The notes below the pieces were generated by a model that worked only from the letters and a program-made list of their open reading frames with translations, made no database searches and was not told the DNA's origin. A stretch of 64,000 nucleotides of DNA, taken from contig NZ_LFMD02000002.1 in assembly GCF_015776785.2 (NCBI RefSeq), positions 428,125 to 492,124 on the forward strand, in the 5' to 3' direction. Of the stretch, positions 36,090 to 48,212 are shown piece by piece. The stretch's first letter is position 1, and each line of letters starts with the position of its first letter. The stretch comes from Kitasatospora sp. SUK 42. GTDB taxonomy: Bacteria > Actinomycetota > Actinomycetes > Streptomycetales > Streptomycetaceae. The translations under genes were made by a program, and so were the position numbers.

Positions 36090-36775
36090 TGATCGACGTA
36101 CTCGTGGTGGACGACGACTTCCGGGTCGCGGACGTGCACGCCGCGTACGTGGCCAGGGTGCCGGGCTTCCGGGTGACGGGCACCGCGCACTCCGCCGGGG
36201 AGGCGCTGGCCGCACTGGAGCGCCGCCCGGTGGACCTGCTGCTGCTCGACCACCACCTGCCGGACGAGACCGGCCTGGCCCTGGTCCGCCGGCTGCGGGA
36301 GCGGCAGGTGACCTGCGACGTGGTGATGGTGACCGCCGCCCGGGACGTCTCCACCGTGCACGCCGCGATGCAGCACGGCGCGTTGCAGTACCTGGTCAAG
36401 CCGTTCACCTTCGCCGGGCTGCGGGAGAAGCTGGTCTCCTACGCGCAACTGCGGCACGCGCTGGCCGCACCGGCCCGGGAGGCCGGGCAGGACGAGGTGG
36501 ACCGGCTGTTCGCGACCCTGCGCAGCGTCTCCACCCCGGCCGGGTCCCTGCCCAAGGGGCACTCGGCGCCCACCACCGACCTGGTGCTGGGCGTGCTGCG
36601 CCGGGCCTGCCGGCCGCTGTCCGCCCAGGAGGTCGCCGACGCCACCGGGCTGAGCCGCTCCACCGCGCAGCGCTACCTCAAGCAGCTGGAGCGGGACAGC
36701 CGGCTGCGGCTGACCCTGCGCTACGGCGACACCGGCCGCCCGGAACACCGCTACGGACTGGCCGCCCGGGCCTGA
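36089..36775 (+). CDS. CitB/DcuR-type response regulator
   Basis: 228 aa. REC domain with phospho-acceptor Asp54 (LLLDHHLPDETGL), acidic pocket DDD (8-10), and Lys in LQYLVKPFTFAGL. The C-terminal helix-turn-helix (about 165-225; RPLSAQEVADATGLSRSTAQRY in segments) is of the CitB/DcuR type. Co-translated with the kinase. Likely targets: the divergent ABC importer and the convergent SSS symporter/DUF485 pair, but no binding site can be assigned with confidence. Confidence 0.92.
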   Translation: MIDVLVVDDDFRVADVHAAYVARVPGFRVTGTAHSAGEALAALERRPVDLLLLDHHLPDETGLALVRRLRERQVTCDVVMVTAARDVSTVHAAMQHGALQYLVKPFTFAGLREKLVSYAQLRHALAAPAREAGQDEVDRLFATLRSVSTPAGSLPKGHSAPTTDLVLGVLRRACRPLSAQEVADATGLSRSTAQRYLKQLERDSRLRLTLRYGDTGRPEHRYGLAARA

Positions 36776-36850
36776 CCGGCCGGCGTCGGACGCGGCGCCG
36801 GGCGGATTCCAGGCAGGTTCCGAACCGGTTCCGGACAGGGTCCGAACAGG

Positions 36851-36888
36851 GGGGAACCCCGGCGGCCCCAGGCCCGCCGGGGTTCCCC
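36851..36888. terminator. 15-bp perfect terminator between the response regulator and symporter genes
   Basis: GGGGAACCCCGGCGG (36851-36865) pairs without mismatch with CCGCCGGGGTTCCCC (36874-36888), 8-nt loop. A 10-bp palindrome GAACCGGTTC lies upstream at 36822-36831. Convergent genes flank it. Confidence 0.88.
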
Positions 36889-36912
36889 GGGACGCGACGC
36901 CCGGGCAGAGCC

Positions 36913-38595
36913 CTACGCCGCGCCCGCACCGGTGAGGGCACGCACCTCCAGCTCGGCGAAGCGGTCCGCGTCGGCGGGCTCGGCCGAGGTGAGGGTTCCG
37001 ATCCAGCCGGCCAGGAAGCCGAGCGGGATGGAGATGATGCCGGGGTTCTCCAGCGGGAACCAGTGGAAGTCGATGCCGGGGAACAGCGCTTCCTTGGAGC
37101 CGGAGACCACCGGCGAGAAGAACACCAGCGTGATCGCCGGGAGCAGCCCGCCGTACACCGACCAGACCGCGCCCCGAGCGGTGAACCGCGACCAGAACAG
37201 GCTGTACAGCAGCACCGGCAGGTTCGAGGACGCCGCCACCGCGAAGGCCAGGCCGACCAGGAAGGCGACGTTCAGCTGCTGGGCGAACAGGCTGATCACG
37301 ATCGCGGCCGCACCGATCCCGGCGGCGGCGAACCGGGCGACCACCACCTCCTGCTGCTCGCTGGGCTTCTCCACGATCCGGCCCCGGCGGGTGCGCGGGC
37401 GACCGCGCCAGGCGCCGGCCCAGATGTCGTGGGCGAAGGCCGCCGAGGAGGCCAGGGTCAGCCCGGCGACCACGGCCAGGATGGTGGCGAAGGCGATCGC
37501 CGAGATCAGTGCGAACAGCACCGCCCCGCCGGTGCTGCCGTTGCCGCCGCCCAGCACCAGGGCGAGCAGCGGAACGGCCGTGTTCCCGGCCGAGTTGGCG
37601 TGGCGCACCTCGGCCGAGCCGACCAGCGCGGTGGCGCCGAGCCCGAGCACGATGGCCATCAGGTAGAAGCCGCCGACCAGTCCGATCGCCCACATCGTGG
37701 AGCGGCGGGCGGCCCGCGCGGTGGGCACGGTGTAGAAGCGGGACAGGATGTGCGGCAGGCCCGCGGTGCCCAGCACCAGGGCCAGGCCCAGGCTGAAGAA
37801 GTCCAGCCGGCTGGTGAGCGTGGCGCCGTACTTGAGGCCGGGTTCGAGGTAGCGGGCCCCGGCGCCGCTGTGGTCGGCGGCCTGGCGCATCAGCTCGAAG
37901 ACGTCGCCGTGGAAGCGGACCAGCAGCAGCACGGTGAGCAGCACCGAGCCGGCGGTCAGCAGGAAGGCCTTGACGATCTGGATCCAGGTGGTGGCCCGCA
38001 TCCCGCCGATCGTCACGTAGACGATCATCAGGGCGCCGACCGCGACGATGGTCCAGGTACGGGCGTGCGGGCTGCCGGTACCGAGCAGCAGGGCCACCAG
38101 CGAGCCGGCGCCGACCATCTGGGCGACCAGGTAGAGCAGGGTCACCATGACGCTGGCGCCGCCGGCCGCCGCGCGCACCTTGCGGTGGCGCAGCCGCAGC
38201 GCGAGCACGTCGGCGAGGGTGTACCGCCCGGCGTTGCGGACGAGTTCGGCGACCAGCATCAGCACGACCAGCCAGGCGACCAGGAAGCCGATGCTGTAGA
38301 GCACGCCGTCGTAGCCGTACAGGGCGATCAGCCCGGCGACGCCGAGGAAGGAGGCGGCGGACAGGTAGTCGCCGGAGAGGGCGAAGCCGTTCTGCAGCGG
38401 GGTGAAGTCGCGGCCGCCGGCGTAGAAGTCCTCGGCGGCGTTGCCCTGGCGGCCGACCCAGAGGGTGATGCCGAGGGTCACCACCACGACGACGGCGAAC
38501 AGCGCGATCGCCATGTCGTGGTGGTCGCCGGCGGGGGCGACGGGGGGCGGGGTGGCGGTGGTCATCACGGCGGTCATGGTCGTCACGGTGGTCAT
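36913..38595 (-). CDS. Sodium:solute symporter, acetate/monocarboxylate (ActP/MctP) type
   Basis: 560 aa, about 13 TM helices. SSS signature features: GGRDFTPLQNGFALSGDYLSAAS is the ActP-like motif (written here only in part: FALSGDYLSAASFLG), SGHIL-like LPHILSRFYTVPTARAARRS, and AFATILAVVAGLTLASSAAFAHDIW. Imports acetate, pyruvate or another small organic acid with Na+ or H+. Its ATG overlaps the DUF485 stop by 4 nt. Multiple start codons lie in the first 12 residues; the first is given. Confidence 0.9.
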   Translation of the reverse strand: MTTVTTMTAVMTTATPPPVAPAGDHHDMAIALFAVVVVVTLGITLWVGRQGNAAEDFYAGGRDFTPLQNGFALSGDYLSAASFLGVAGLIALYGYDGVLYSIGFLVAWLVVLMLVAELVRNAGRYTLADVLALRLRHRKVRAAAGGASVMVTLLYLVAQMVGAGSLVALLLGTGSPHARTWTIVAVGALMIVYVTIGGMRATTWIQIVKAFLLTAGSVLLTVLLLVRFHGDVFELMRQAADHSGAGARYLEPGLKYGATLTSRLDFFSLGLALVLGTAGLPHILSRFYTVPTARAARRSTMWAIGLVGGFYLMAIVLGLGATALVGSAEVRHANSAGNTAVPLLALVLGGGNGSTGGAVLFALISAIAFATILAVVAGLTLASSAAFAHDIWAGAWRGRPRTRRGRIVEKPSEQQEVVVARFAAAGIGAAAIVISLFAQQLNVAFLVGLAFAVAASSNLPVLLYSLFWSRFTARGAVWSVYGGLLPAITLVFFSPVVSGSKEALFPGIDFHWFPLENPGIISIPLGFLAGWIGTLTSAEPADADRFAELEVRALTGAGAA

Positions 38596-39212
38596 CGCAG
38601 CTGGTCCTGGGTGTCCCAGCGCAGGCCGAGGGCCGCGCGGTCGCGCTTGGTCCGGGCGTTGCGGGCGTAGAGCCAGGCGAGCAGGAAGGTGGAGGCGAAC
38701 TGCAGCAGGCCGAGCAGCCAGGCCACGTTGAGCGGACCGGCCACCTCGCTGCGCATCGCGACGGGGGCGGCGGCCTGGGCGGCCACGTAGACCAGGAACC
38801 AGCAGAGGAAGGCGCAGCTGGTCGGGAGGACGAACGCCCGGTAGCTGCGGCGGATCTCCTGGAAGGCCGCGCTGGCCTGGACGGCCCGGTAGACCTCGGT
38901 GCTGTCGAGCACGGGCGGCTCGTACGCGGCGACGGGCTCGGGCTCGGGCTCGTCGTCGGACGCCGGGTCGGACGTGAAGGCCGGATCAGGCGCGAAGGCC
39001 GAATCGGGGGCGAAGGCCGGATCGGGCACGAAGGCCTGATCGGGGCCGACGGCCGTCGGCCGGTCGGGGGCGGTACGGGTGGGCGTCGGCTGGGCCGGCA
39101 CCGCCGTCCGGAGCGGCTCGGCGGCCGACTCGGAGGCGGTGGCGGCGGCCGGAACGGCCCACCAGTCGAATCGCTGCCCCTGATCGGGACTGCTCGTCTG
39201 CTGCTGTGGCAC
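38592..39212 (-). CDS. DUF485 (YjcH-like) membrane protein
   Basis: 206 aa. Long hydrophilic N-terminus (about 1-105), then the DUF485 domain with AAFQEIRRSYRAFVLP, two TM helices (CAFLCWFLVYVAAQA and WLLGLLQFASTFLLAWLYA) and RTKRDRAALGL. DUF485 proteins are regularly paired with ActP-type symporters and are thought to assist them. Residues about 58-82 carry a 6-residue repeat (AF-x-PD units). First gene of the pair. Confidence 0.88.
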   Translation of the reverse strand: MPQQQTSSPDQGQRFDWWAVPAAATASESAAEPLRTAVPAQPTPTRTAPDRPTAVGPDQAFVPDPAFAPDSAFAPDPAFTSDPASDDEPEPEPVAAYEPPVLDSTEVYRAVQASAAFQEIRRSYRAFVLPTSCAFLCWFLVYVAAQAAAPVAMRSEVAGPLNVAWLLGLLQFASTFLLAWLYARNARTKRDRAALGLRWDTQDQLR

Positions 39213-39341
39213 TGCGTGCTCCTGGACCGGGGCGTGGCGTTCTGTCCCGAACCATCATGGAGGCCCCCGGAGACCGCCTCTGACCATTGCAGATACCTTC
39301 ACTCGATGAGGTGATCGATCATCAGACGGACACTCATCCGA

Positions 39342-40034
39342 CTACTGCTGCGTACCGGTGATTCCGTGTCGAAAGGCGTAGGCGACGGCTTGCGCCCGGT
39401 CCCGCACCGCGGTTTTGGCGAACAGGTTGTTGATGTGGGTCTTCACGGTGGCCTGGCTGACGAACAGCCGCTGGGCGATCTCGGCGTTGGACAGTCCCTC
39501 GGCGATCAGCGCGAGCACCTCGGCCTCTCGCGCGGTCAGCCCGTCCGGCAGCTCCCCGGGGCGGGCGGTGGACGGCTCGACGGGCGGCGCGGACCGGGCA
39601 CCGTGCTCCGAAAGCCGTTCCAGAAGCCGGAGTTGGACCTGCGGGGAGAGTCCGGCCGCGCCCGCACGGACGTCCGCGATGGCCTTGGCGATCTCCTCGC
39701 CGCCGGCGTCCTTGGTGAGGTAGCCGCGCGCCCCGGCCTGCAGCGCCGGGAACAGCGAGTCGTCGTCGGCGTAGGTGGTGAGCACGACCACCTCGGTCTG
39801 CGGGTACGCGGCCCGGATCCGCCGGGTCGCCTCGACGCCGTCCACCCGCGGCATCCGCAGGTCCATCAGCACCACATCCGGGTGATGGCGCTCCACCAGG
39901 GTGACGGCCTCCTCCCCGTCCGCCGCCGCGCCGACCACCTCGATGCCGGGCAGCAGCCCCAGCAGCATCACGATGCCCTCGCGCACCACCGTCTGGTCGT
40001 CCGCCACCAGCACCCTGGTGACCGCTCCGCTCAT
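39342..40034 (-). CDS. NarL/LuxR-family response regulator
   Basis: 230 aa from ATG 40034, which overlaps the kinase stop by 4 nt. REC domain with Asp58 in VVLMDLRMPRVDG, acidic DD (12-13) and Lys in GYLTKDAGGEE. GerE/LuxR helix-turn-helix near the C-terminus (LTAREAEVLALIAEGLSN; QATVKTHINNLF). Cognate of the upstream DesK-like kinase. Targets unknown; the small membrane protein upstream may be part of the same unit. Confidence 0.93.
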   Translation of the reverse strand: MSGAVTRVLVADDQTVVREGIVMLLGLLPGIEVVGAAADGEEAVTLVERHHPDVVLMDLRMPRVDGVEATRRIRAAYPQTEVVVLTTYADDDSLFPALQAGARGYLTKDAGGEEIAKAIADVRAGAAGLSPQVQLRLLERLSEHGARSAPPVEPSTARPGELPDGLTAREAEVLALIAEGLSNAEIAQRLFVSQATVKTHINNLFAKTAVRDRAQAVAYAFRHGITGTQQ

Positions 40035-41212
40035 GCCGGCAACCGCAGCACCACGCGCCACCCTCCGTCCTCGGGGCCCGCCAGCAGGGTGCCGCCGAGC
40101 AGTTCCGCGCGTTCACGCATCCCCAGCAGACCGTACCCGCTGCCGCTGTCGGCCAACTCCCCGGAGGACTCCCCGCGCGGCGCCCGGGTGTTGCGCACCG
40201 CCAGTTCCACCTCGCCGTCCAGGTAGCGCAGTTCGACGGAGCAGCGGGCGCCCGGCGCGTGCTTGCGGACATTGGTGACCGCCTCCTGGGCGGTGCGGCG
40301 CACCGCGAGGGCGGCCTCGGCGGCGAGCGGCCGGGGCGTGCCGGTGACGGTGAGGACGGCCCGCTCGCGCTCGGTCAGCTCCACCAGGAACTCGCCCACC
40401 GGGGTCAGCTCCCCGCGCAGCGCGGACAGCGCCTGCCGGGTCTCGGCCAGCCCGTCCTGGGCCATCCGCCGGGCGGCGACGACCCGTTCGCGGATCTGCC
40501 CGCGGTCCGTCCCGGCGTCCAGCATCAGCCGGGCCGCCTCCAGGTGGACCAGTTGCGCGGAGAGGCTGTGGGCGAGCACGTCGTGGATCTCCCGGGCGAT
40601 CCTGGCCCGCTCGGCGAGCGCCGCGCTCTCCGCCTCGGCGGCCCGGGCGGCGCGCTCCTGGGCGAGCAGCCGGCGGGAGGTACCGCGCGCCTCGATGTCC
40701 AGCCGCAGCAGGAAGCCGAGCAGGGTGATCCCTCCGACGGTGGCGGCGACGCTGAGCCAACTCGACGTGGTGACCGCCGAGTACGAGCCCAGCGCGGCCG
40801 CCGCGGTGATCAGCGCGGGTGCGGGCGGCAGCCGGACCAGGGCCATCACGGCCAGGCCGTACCACAGGACGTCGGCGAGCAGGATGGCCTGCCCGGTGTT
40901 GGCCAGCCAGGCGGCGCCGACCACCGCTGCGGCCAGCAGGTACGAGGGCAGCGGGCGCTGCTCCCGGCTGGCGTGCAGGTAGAACGCGCAGATCCCGATG
41001 GCAGCGGCCAGCCCGGCGGCCGCTGCCACGGCGGCCCAACCGGAGTAGGTGCCGTTGGCGAAGGTCCCCCAGATGACGGTGCCGAGCAGGACGATCCGGC
41101 CGAGCACGGTGAGGACCCGCCTCGGTTGGCTCTCGGCCTCGCGGTCCAACCCCTCGCGGGACGGCCAGCGGGTCCAGTACCACCCGGCCACGGGTGCCTC
41201 CTCGTCGCTCAC
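40031..41212 (-). CDS. NarL-type (HisKA_3) membrane sensor histidine kinase
   Basis: 393 aa. About six TM helices in residues 35-170, no large extracytoplasmic domain. HisKA_3 with phospho-acceptor His in AREIHDVLAHSLSAQLVHLE (about 207-226). HATPase region with AQEAVTNVRKHAPG and SGYGLLGMRERAELLGG. The stimulus may be membrane or cell-wall status, as in similar actinobacterial kinases. It is upstream of and overlaps the response-regulator gene; a 161-aa membrane protein gene precedes it by 9 nt. Confidence 0.92.
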   Translation of the reverse strand: MSDEEAPVAGWYWTRWPSREGLDREAESQPRRVLTVLGRIVLLGTVIWGTFANGTYSGWAAVAAAAGLAAAIGICAFYLHASREQRPLPSYLLAAAVVGAAWLANTGQAILLADVLWYGLAVMALVRLPPAPALITAAAALGSYSAVTTSSWLSVAATVGGITLLGFLLRLDIEARGTSRRLLAQERAARAAEAESAALAERARIAREIHDVLAHSLSAQLVHLEAARLMLDAGTDRGQIRERVVAARRMAQDGLAETRQALSALRGELTPVGEFLVELTERERAVLTVTGTPRPLAAEAALAVRRTAQEAVTNVRKHAPGARCSVELRYLDGEVELAVRNTRAPRGESSGELADSGSGYGLLGMRERAELLGGTLLAGPEDGGWRVVLRLPA

Positions 41213-41221
41213 GGCGGTCGG

Positions 41222-41707
41222 TCAGTGCAGTACGGCGGTGGCCCGTGCGGGCTCCAGCGTCCGCACCCTCCAGTTCACCACGAGGGAGCGGACCAGCAGC
41301 AGGACGGCCATGCCCAGCATCAGGGCGCTGCCCGCCTGGTGCACGTGCAGGGCGGCGCCGATCCCGTACAGGCCGAGCCGGATGACGATCATCCCGGCCC
41401 AGGCGGCCACGGTGGCCCTGGTGCCCTTGGTGAGGACGGAGCCGTCGGCGTCCCGCCAGATCCGTACGGTCCAGCCCCAGACGGTGCCCATCCCGAGCAC
41501 GGCGACCAGACCGGCGACCAGCAGCGCGGTGGAGACCGCGGTGTGCTGGTGGTCGATGAGCTGCGGGTCGCGCAGCGCGAGCGCGCCCAGGACCAGCGGC
41601 AGCAGCCAGAAGCGGCGCCCGGTGTCGACGCGTTGGGCGCGCATCTGGCGCTGGACCACCACGATCACCACCACGGCGATCACGAGGAGGTTGGCGAGAG
41701 CGGTCAT
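41222..41707 (-). CDS. Small polytopic membrane protein (DUF1453/CcdC-like)
   Basis: 161 aa, four or five TM helices (about 3-18, 33-45, 58-78, 96-115, 123-140). It contains RRFWLLPLVLGALALRDP, typical of CcdC/DUF1453-like proteins. Gene starts 9 nt before the kinase start on the same strand, so it is probably the first gene of a three-gene operon with the NarL-type pair. Possible signal-input partner for the kinase; this is inferred only from arrangement. Confidence 0.78.
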   Translation of the reverse strand: MTALANLLVIAVVVIVVVQRQMRAQRVDTGRRFWLLPLVLGALALRDPQLIDHQHTAVSTALLVAGLVAVLGMGTVWGWTVRIWRDADGSVLTKGTRATVAAWAGMIVIRLGLYGIGAALHVHQAGSALMLGMAVLLLVRSLVVNWRVRTLEPARATAVLH

Positions 41708-41817
41708 CGGAGTTCTCCGTCCCGGCGGGAGGCTTGTTGCTGACCTCTACGACGCTACGGATCCGGCGCCCGCGGCTGATCGGAGCCGGGGTGGACCGCG
41801 GGTGGAACCGGCGGCAC

Positions 41818-41849
41818 GAGGGCCCTCCACCCACGGGTGGAGGGCCCTC
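41818..41849. terminator. 15-bp hairpin after parE
   Basis: GAGGGCCCTCCACCC (41818-41832) is the exact reverse complement of GGGTGGAGGGCCCTC (41835-41849); only 2 nt separate the arms, so the innermost pairs must open. It follows parE on the minus strand and comes before the NarL-type operon. Confidence 0.82.
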
Positions 41850-41862
41850 GCCGCGCTCGGGT

Positions 41863-41919
41863 GCGCTCGCGCGCTTCAGCTGCGCTCAGACGCTTCAGGT
41901 GCTCTCAGAAGCTTCAGGT
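41863..41919. repeat. Three tandem copies of a 19-bp repeat at the 3' end of parE
   Basis: Units 41863-41881 (GCGCTCGCGCGCTTCAGCT), 41882-41900 (GCGCTCAGACGCTTCAGGT) and 41901-41919 (GCTCTCAGAAGCTTCAGGT) share GC(G/T)CTC and GCTTCAG. The pattern continues as GCTTCAGG into the parE stop codon (41923-41925). The left flank (41853-41862) may be a partial fourth copy. Confidence 0.72.
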
Positions 41920-41922
41920 GCT

Positions 41923-44034
<2,112 letters not shown>

Positions 44035-44572
44035 GCGGCACTCTCCTCGGTGAAGTATCTGTCTCATCGGTCACATCCGGACGCATCCGGACCAACCGCC
44101 AGTGCAGCACGCCACACCGACAGTCGTCGCCCTGCGTACTCGCACCCCTGCGCCGGGTGCACAGCACGACGGGCCGGCTCCGCGCGGCTTGTACGCGCTG
44201 CGCGAACAAGGACCGCCCCCGCGAACGGGTTCCCGGGCGCCATCTCCTCCCGGTACCACCGGTCCTGGCGGATCGTGGGGCCCGGTGCAGGCTCCGGAAC
44301 TGCCGTTATGCAGGCTACCGGGGCCCGGGACGGGGCTTATGCTCCAACCCGGCAGAGGATTATGCTACGCGGACCTCGAACCCGGTCCCGATCGGGCGTT
44401 CGAGCGATGGGCGGATCCCGGGATTCGGCACGCATGAACCACCGGCGCCCGGGGCACGTCCTCATCAACACAGCAGAATCCTCAGAGAAGAAAAGCCACG
44501 AGCGGGAACGTTTTCGGCCTGGTTGGATGTTGACCCTGGTACGACAGCTCGTCGAGCTAGAGAAGAGGCGAC
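44035..44572. other. Divergent region between parE and the small zinc-ribbon gene
   Basis: 538 bp. No supported gene. It should contain parE promoters and those of the 77-aa gene. Two similar elements CTTATGCTCC and ATTATGCTAC around 44336 and 44359 have TATGCT, a fair -10 on the plus strand. TTGACC at about 44530 followed by the palindrome at 44546-44558 is just before the ribosome binding site. Confidence 0.5.
44546..44558 (+). promoter_or_regulatory. Perfect palindrome next to the ribosome binding site of the 77-aa gene
   Basis: AGCTCG-T-CGAGCT, a 6-bp perfect dyad with a single central base, about 17 nt past TTGACC and directly before the GAGAAGAGG ribosome binding site. It could be an operator or a transcription-start-proximal hairpin. 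Confidence 0.4.
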
Positions 44573-44806
44573 GTGACTACTGTTCTGACCCCTGCGAGCC
44601 CGCTCACCGCGGCTGACCGCTGCGACCGCTGCGGCGCCCAGGCCTACCTGCGCGTCGTACTCGCGAGCGGCGGAGAGCTGCTCTTCTGCGCCCACCACGG
44701 CCGGAAGTTCGAGCCCGAGCTCAAGAAGATCGCCGTGGAGATACAGGACGAGAGCGGCCGTCTCACCAGCACCACCAGCGCCACGGCCACCGACGACGAG
44801 CGCTGA
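44573..44806 (+). CDS. Small zinc-ribbon-like protein, unknown function
   Basis: 77 aa from GTG 44573 with GAGAAGAGG 5 nt upstream. Cysteine pattern CDRCGAQAYLRV at about 17-28, then LLFCAHHGRKFE: CxxC...CxxH, likely one zinc. The C-terminus is Ser/Thr-rich. Conserved next to hrdB/parE in Streptomyces as I recall; no function assigned. Confidence 0.82.
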   Translation: MTTVLTPASPLTAADRCDRCGAQAYLRVVLASGGELLFCAHHGRKFEPELKKIAVEIQDESGRLTSTTSATATDDER

Positions 44807-44872
44807 CCACAGGCGCCACCACCAGCAGCCAGCGTCGAGCTGTGTCCGGCCGCGCACCGCGCGTGACCGGGT

Positions 44873-44914
44873 GAGCCGGGCGGCCGACCCCTTCGGGGGC
44901 CGGCCGCCCGGCTC
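44873..44914. terminator. Strong hairpin after the zinc-ribbon gene
   Basis: GAGCCGGGCGGCCG (44873-44886) pairs perfectly with CGGCCGCCCGGCTC (44901-44914). An inner CCCC/GGGG stem closes on a TTC loop. Between convergent genes. Confidence 0.85.
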
Positions 44915-45012
44915 CGCTGTTCTCCGGACGGTTCCCCCGCGTTCGCCGGCTCCGAGCCGGCCCGACCCGACGCGGCGTCAGAACGTGACCGCCCTCTCAC
45001 CCTGCGCGACGC

Positions 45013-45909
45013 TCACAGCGCCGAGCGCACCGCGTCCGTGACCGAGGACACCCGGGTGTAGACGCCCGGGTGTCCGGCCTCGGCACACCCCGTCCCCCAG
45101 GACACCAGGCCGGCCAGCCGTCCGCCGACGAGCAGCGGGCCGCCGCTGTCGCCCTGGCAGGCGTCCTTGCCGCCCCTCTCCTCACCCGCGCACACCATGG
45201 CCCGGGCGTCGAACCTGCCCTCCGGCCCGCCCGGGTAGGCGTGCGCACAGGTCTGGTCCGAGACGATCGGCACGTCCACCCTGCGCAGCAGCGGCGAGTA
45301 GTCCCCCCGCCCGGTGGTGTCGCCCCAGCCGTACACCTGCGCCGTGGTCCCGGGTGCGTACGGCTCGGCCTCGCCCTGGCCGACCAGCTCGACCACCGGT
45401 CGGGGGCCCTGGGACTCGGCGAGGGTGAGCACCGCGACGTCGTTCATGTTCGTGGCGTAGTCGTACTCGGGGTGGACCCAGATCGACCTGACCGCCACCT
45501 CACGGCCGGCCGAGCTGCGCATGTCGTCCCGGCCGACGATCACCCTGAGGCCGGGCCGGTCCACCCGGCCCCTGCCCTCGTCATAGAAGCAGTGCGCGGC
45601 CGTCACCACCTTGGTCGGGGTGACCAGCGCTCCCCCGCAGAACTGGCCGGAGCGGCCGCCGCCGAACTGCTGGCGGCTGGACAGCGCCACGATCCACGGG
45701 TGGTCCGCGGTCCGCACGGTGGTGCCGCCGACCACCCGGCGCTGCGCCTCGGCCGGAGCGGCCGTGCCGAGGGCGGCCAGCGGGACGGGTACGGCGGCGA
45801 GCAGCGCCAGCAGGGCGGCGCCTCGGCGGCGGCCCGGCCGGGCGACGATCGGGCCGTCCCGGGGCGGGGCGGGGGTCGGCAGGTCAACGCGGTCCGGGTC
45901 GGTCAGCAC
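45013..45909 (-). CDS. Secreted trypsin-like serine protease (S1)
   Basis: 298 aa, GTG 45909 with TGGAGT upstream. Signal/anchor helix AALLALLAAVPVPLAALG (about 31-48) followed by an Ala-rich cleavage region. Mature domain starts RVVGGTTVRTADHPWIVAL. Triad: His in VTAAHCFYD, Asp in NMNDVAVLTL, Ser in GDSGGPL. DACQGDSGGP places Asp189 for Arg/Lys specificity. Cys pairs present. Streptomyces trypsins of this type act outside the cell in mycelial protein turnover. Single-gene unit, minus strand, between the zinc-ribbon hairpin and hrdB. Confidence 0.92.
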   Translation of the reverse strand: MLTDPDRVDLPTPAPPRDGPIVARPGRRRGAALLALLAAVPVPLAALGTAAPAEAQRRVVGGTTVRTADHPWIVALSSRQQFGGGRSGQFCGGALVTPTKVVTAAHCFYDEGRGRVDRPGLRVIVGRDDMRSSAGREVAVRSIWVHPEYDYATNMNDVAVLTLAESQGPRPVVELVGQGEAEPYAPGTTAQVYGWGDTTGRGDYSPLLRRVDVPIVSDQTCAHAYPGGPEGRFDARAMVCAGEERGGKDACQGDSGGPLLVGGRLAGLVSWGTGCAEAGHPGVYTRVSSVTDAVRSAL

Positions 45910-46051
45910 CGTGACTCCAGTCGGCTTCGGTGGCGGGCAACCGGCACAGCGTAGGTGACCGACTACACTCCGCGTCCGCTCCTGGGCACGCCACCACCCG
46001 GAAGAGCGACAAGCGCCACCCGGACGCTGACTGCCCGTACCCGAACAGCCC

Positions 46052-46083
46052 GGAGGCCCGGAACCATACGGTTCCGGGCCTCC
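46052..46083 (-). terminator. 14-bp terminator of hrdB
   Basis: GGAGGCCCGGAACC (46052-46065) pairs perfectly with GGTTCCGGGCCTCC (46070-46083), loop ATAC. Directly follows the hrdB stop on the minus strand. Confidence 0.9.
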
Positions 46084-46101
46084 GACGCGTATCGCGGTCG
46101 A

Positions 46102-47748
<1,647 letters not shown>

Positions 47749-48212
47749 GAACAACCTCTCGGACGATGAGTGGACTCGAACCCGTACCGGCCGCCCGAGC
47801 GGGCGGGGAAGGAGATCGCGCGTCGGACGCGCGGTGTCGATTCCGACCGACTCGGGCTTGAGGACTGGGTTTGCAGGACGGCAGCAGCGCCGCGGACCAA
47901 CACAGCATTCTGACATGTTGGAGTATTCCGGAGCTGCTTCCGCTCAGGACACATCGCTGCTACTCGTCAAGTGTTACGCATGGCCTTCGTGTCGCGGGTC
48001 ACACCGCTCGGTGCCCGCGGCCCCCGGGCCGGGATCCATCATCGCGCACCCGCGTTCCATTCGAGTGTCATGGACGGGTCATCACGACCCTCGTGCGGCG
48101 CCCTCCGGAAGTCTCCGCGCAGAAGCCCTCCGGCTGCGCCGCGCGGTACGGCCGGAGGGCCCTGGAGGAGCGGACCGCGCCCGGCGCGCCCGCTCGCCGA
48201 AGAACAGCCCGC
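47749..48212. other. hrdB promoter region and whiH 3' end
   Basis: 464 bp. On the minus strand it carries an AT-richer segment around 47920-48000, with a TTGACG element (about 47967) and a CAGAAT element (about 47908), not convincingly paired. The left half should be the hrdB 5' leader. The right part contains the whiH hairpin. No gene or tRNA is seen; a GGGTTCGAGTCC match near 47775 is not in a cloverleaf. Confidence 0.5.
48125..48160 (-). terminator. Hairpin after whiH
   Basis: GCCCTCCGGC (48125-48134) pairs with GCCGGAGGGC (48151-48160) across a 16-nt GC-rich loop. About 50 bp past the whiH stop on the minus strand. Confidence 0.65.

Noticed and set aside
47765..47800. Possible tRNA T-arm (GGGTTCGAGTCC on the minus strand)
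   Set aside because: No matching acceptor, D or anticodon stems flank it, and the T stem does not pair.
47900..48000. SigR-type promoter for hrdB (GGAAT...GTT)
   Set aside because: GGAAT is present on the minus strand near 47928, but no GTT lies at the required 18-nt spacing.
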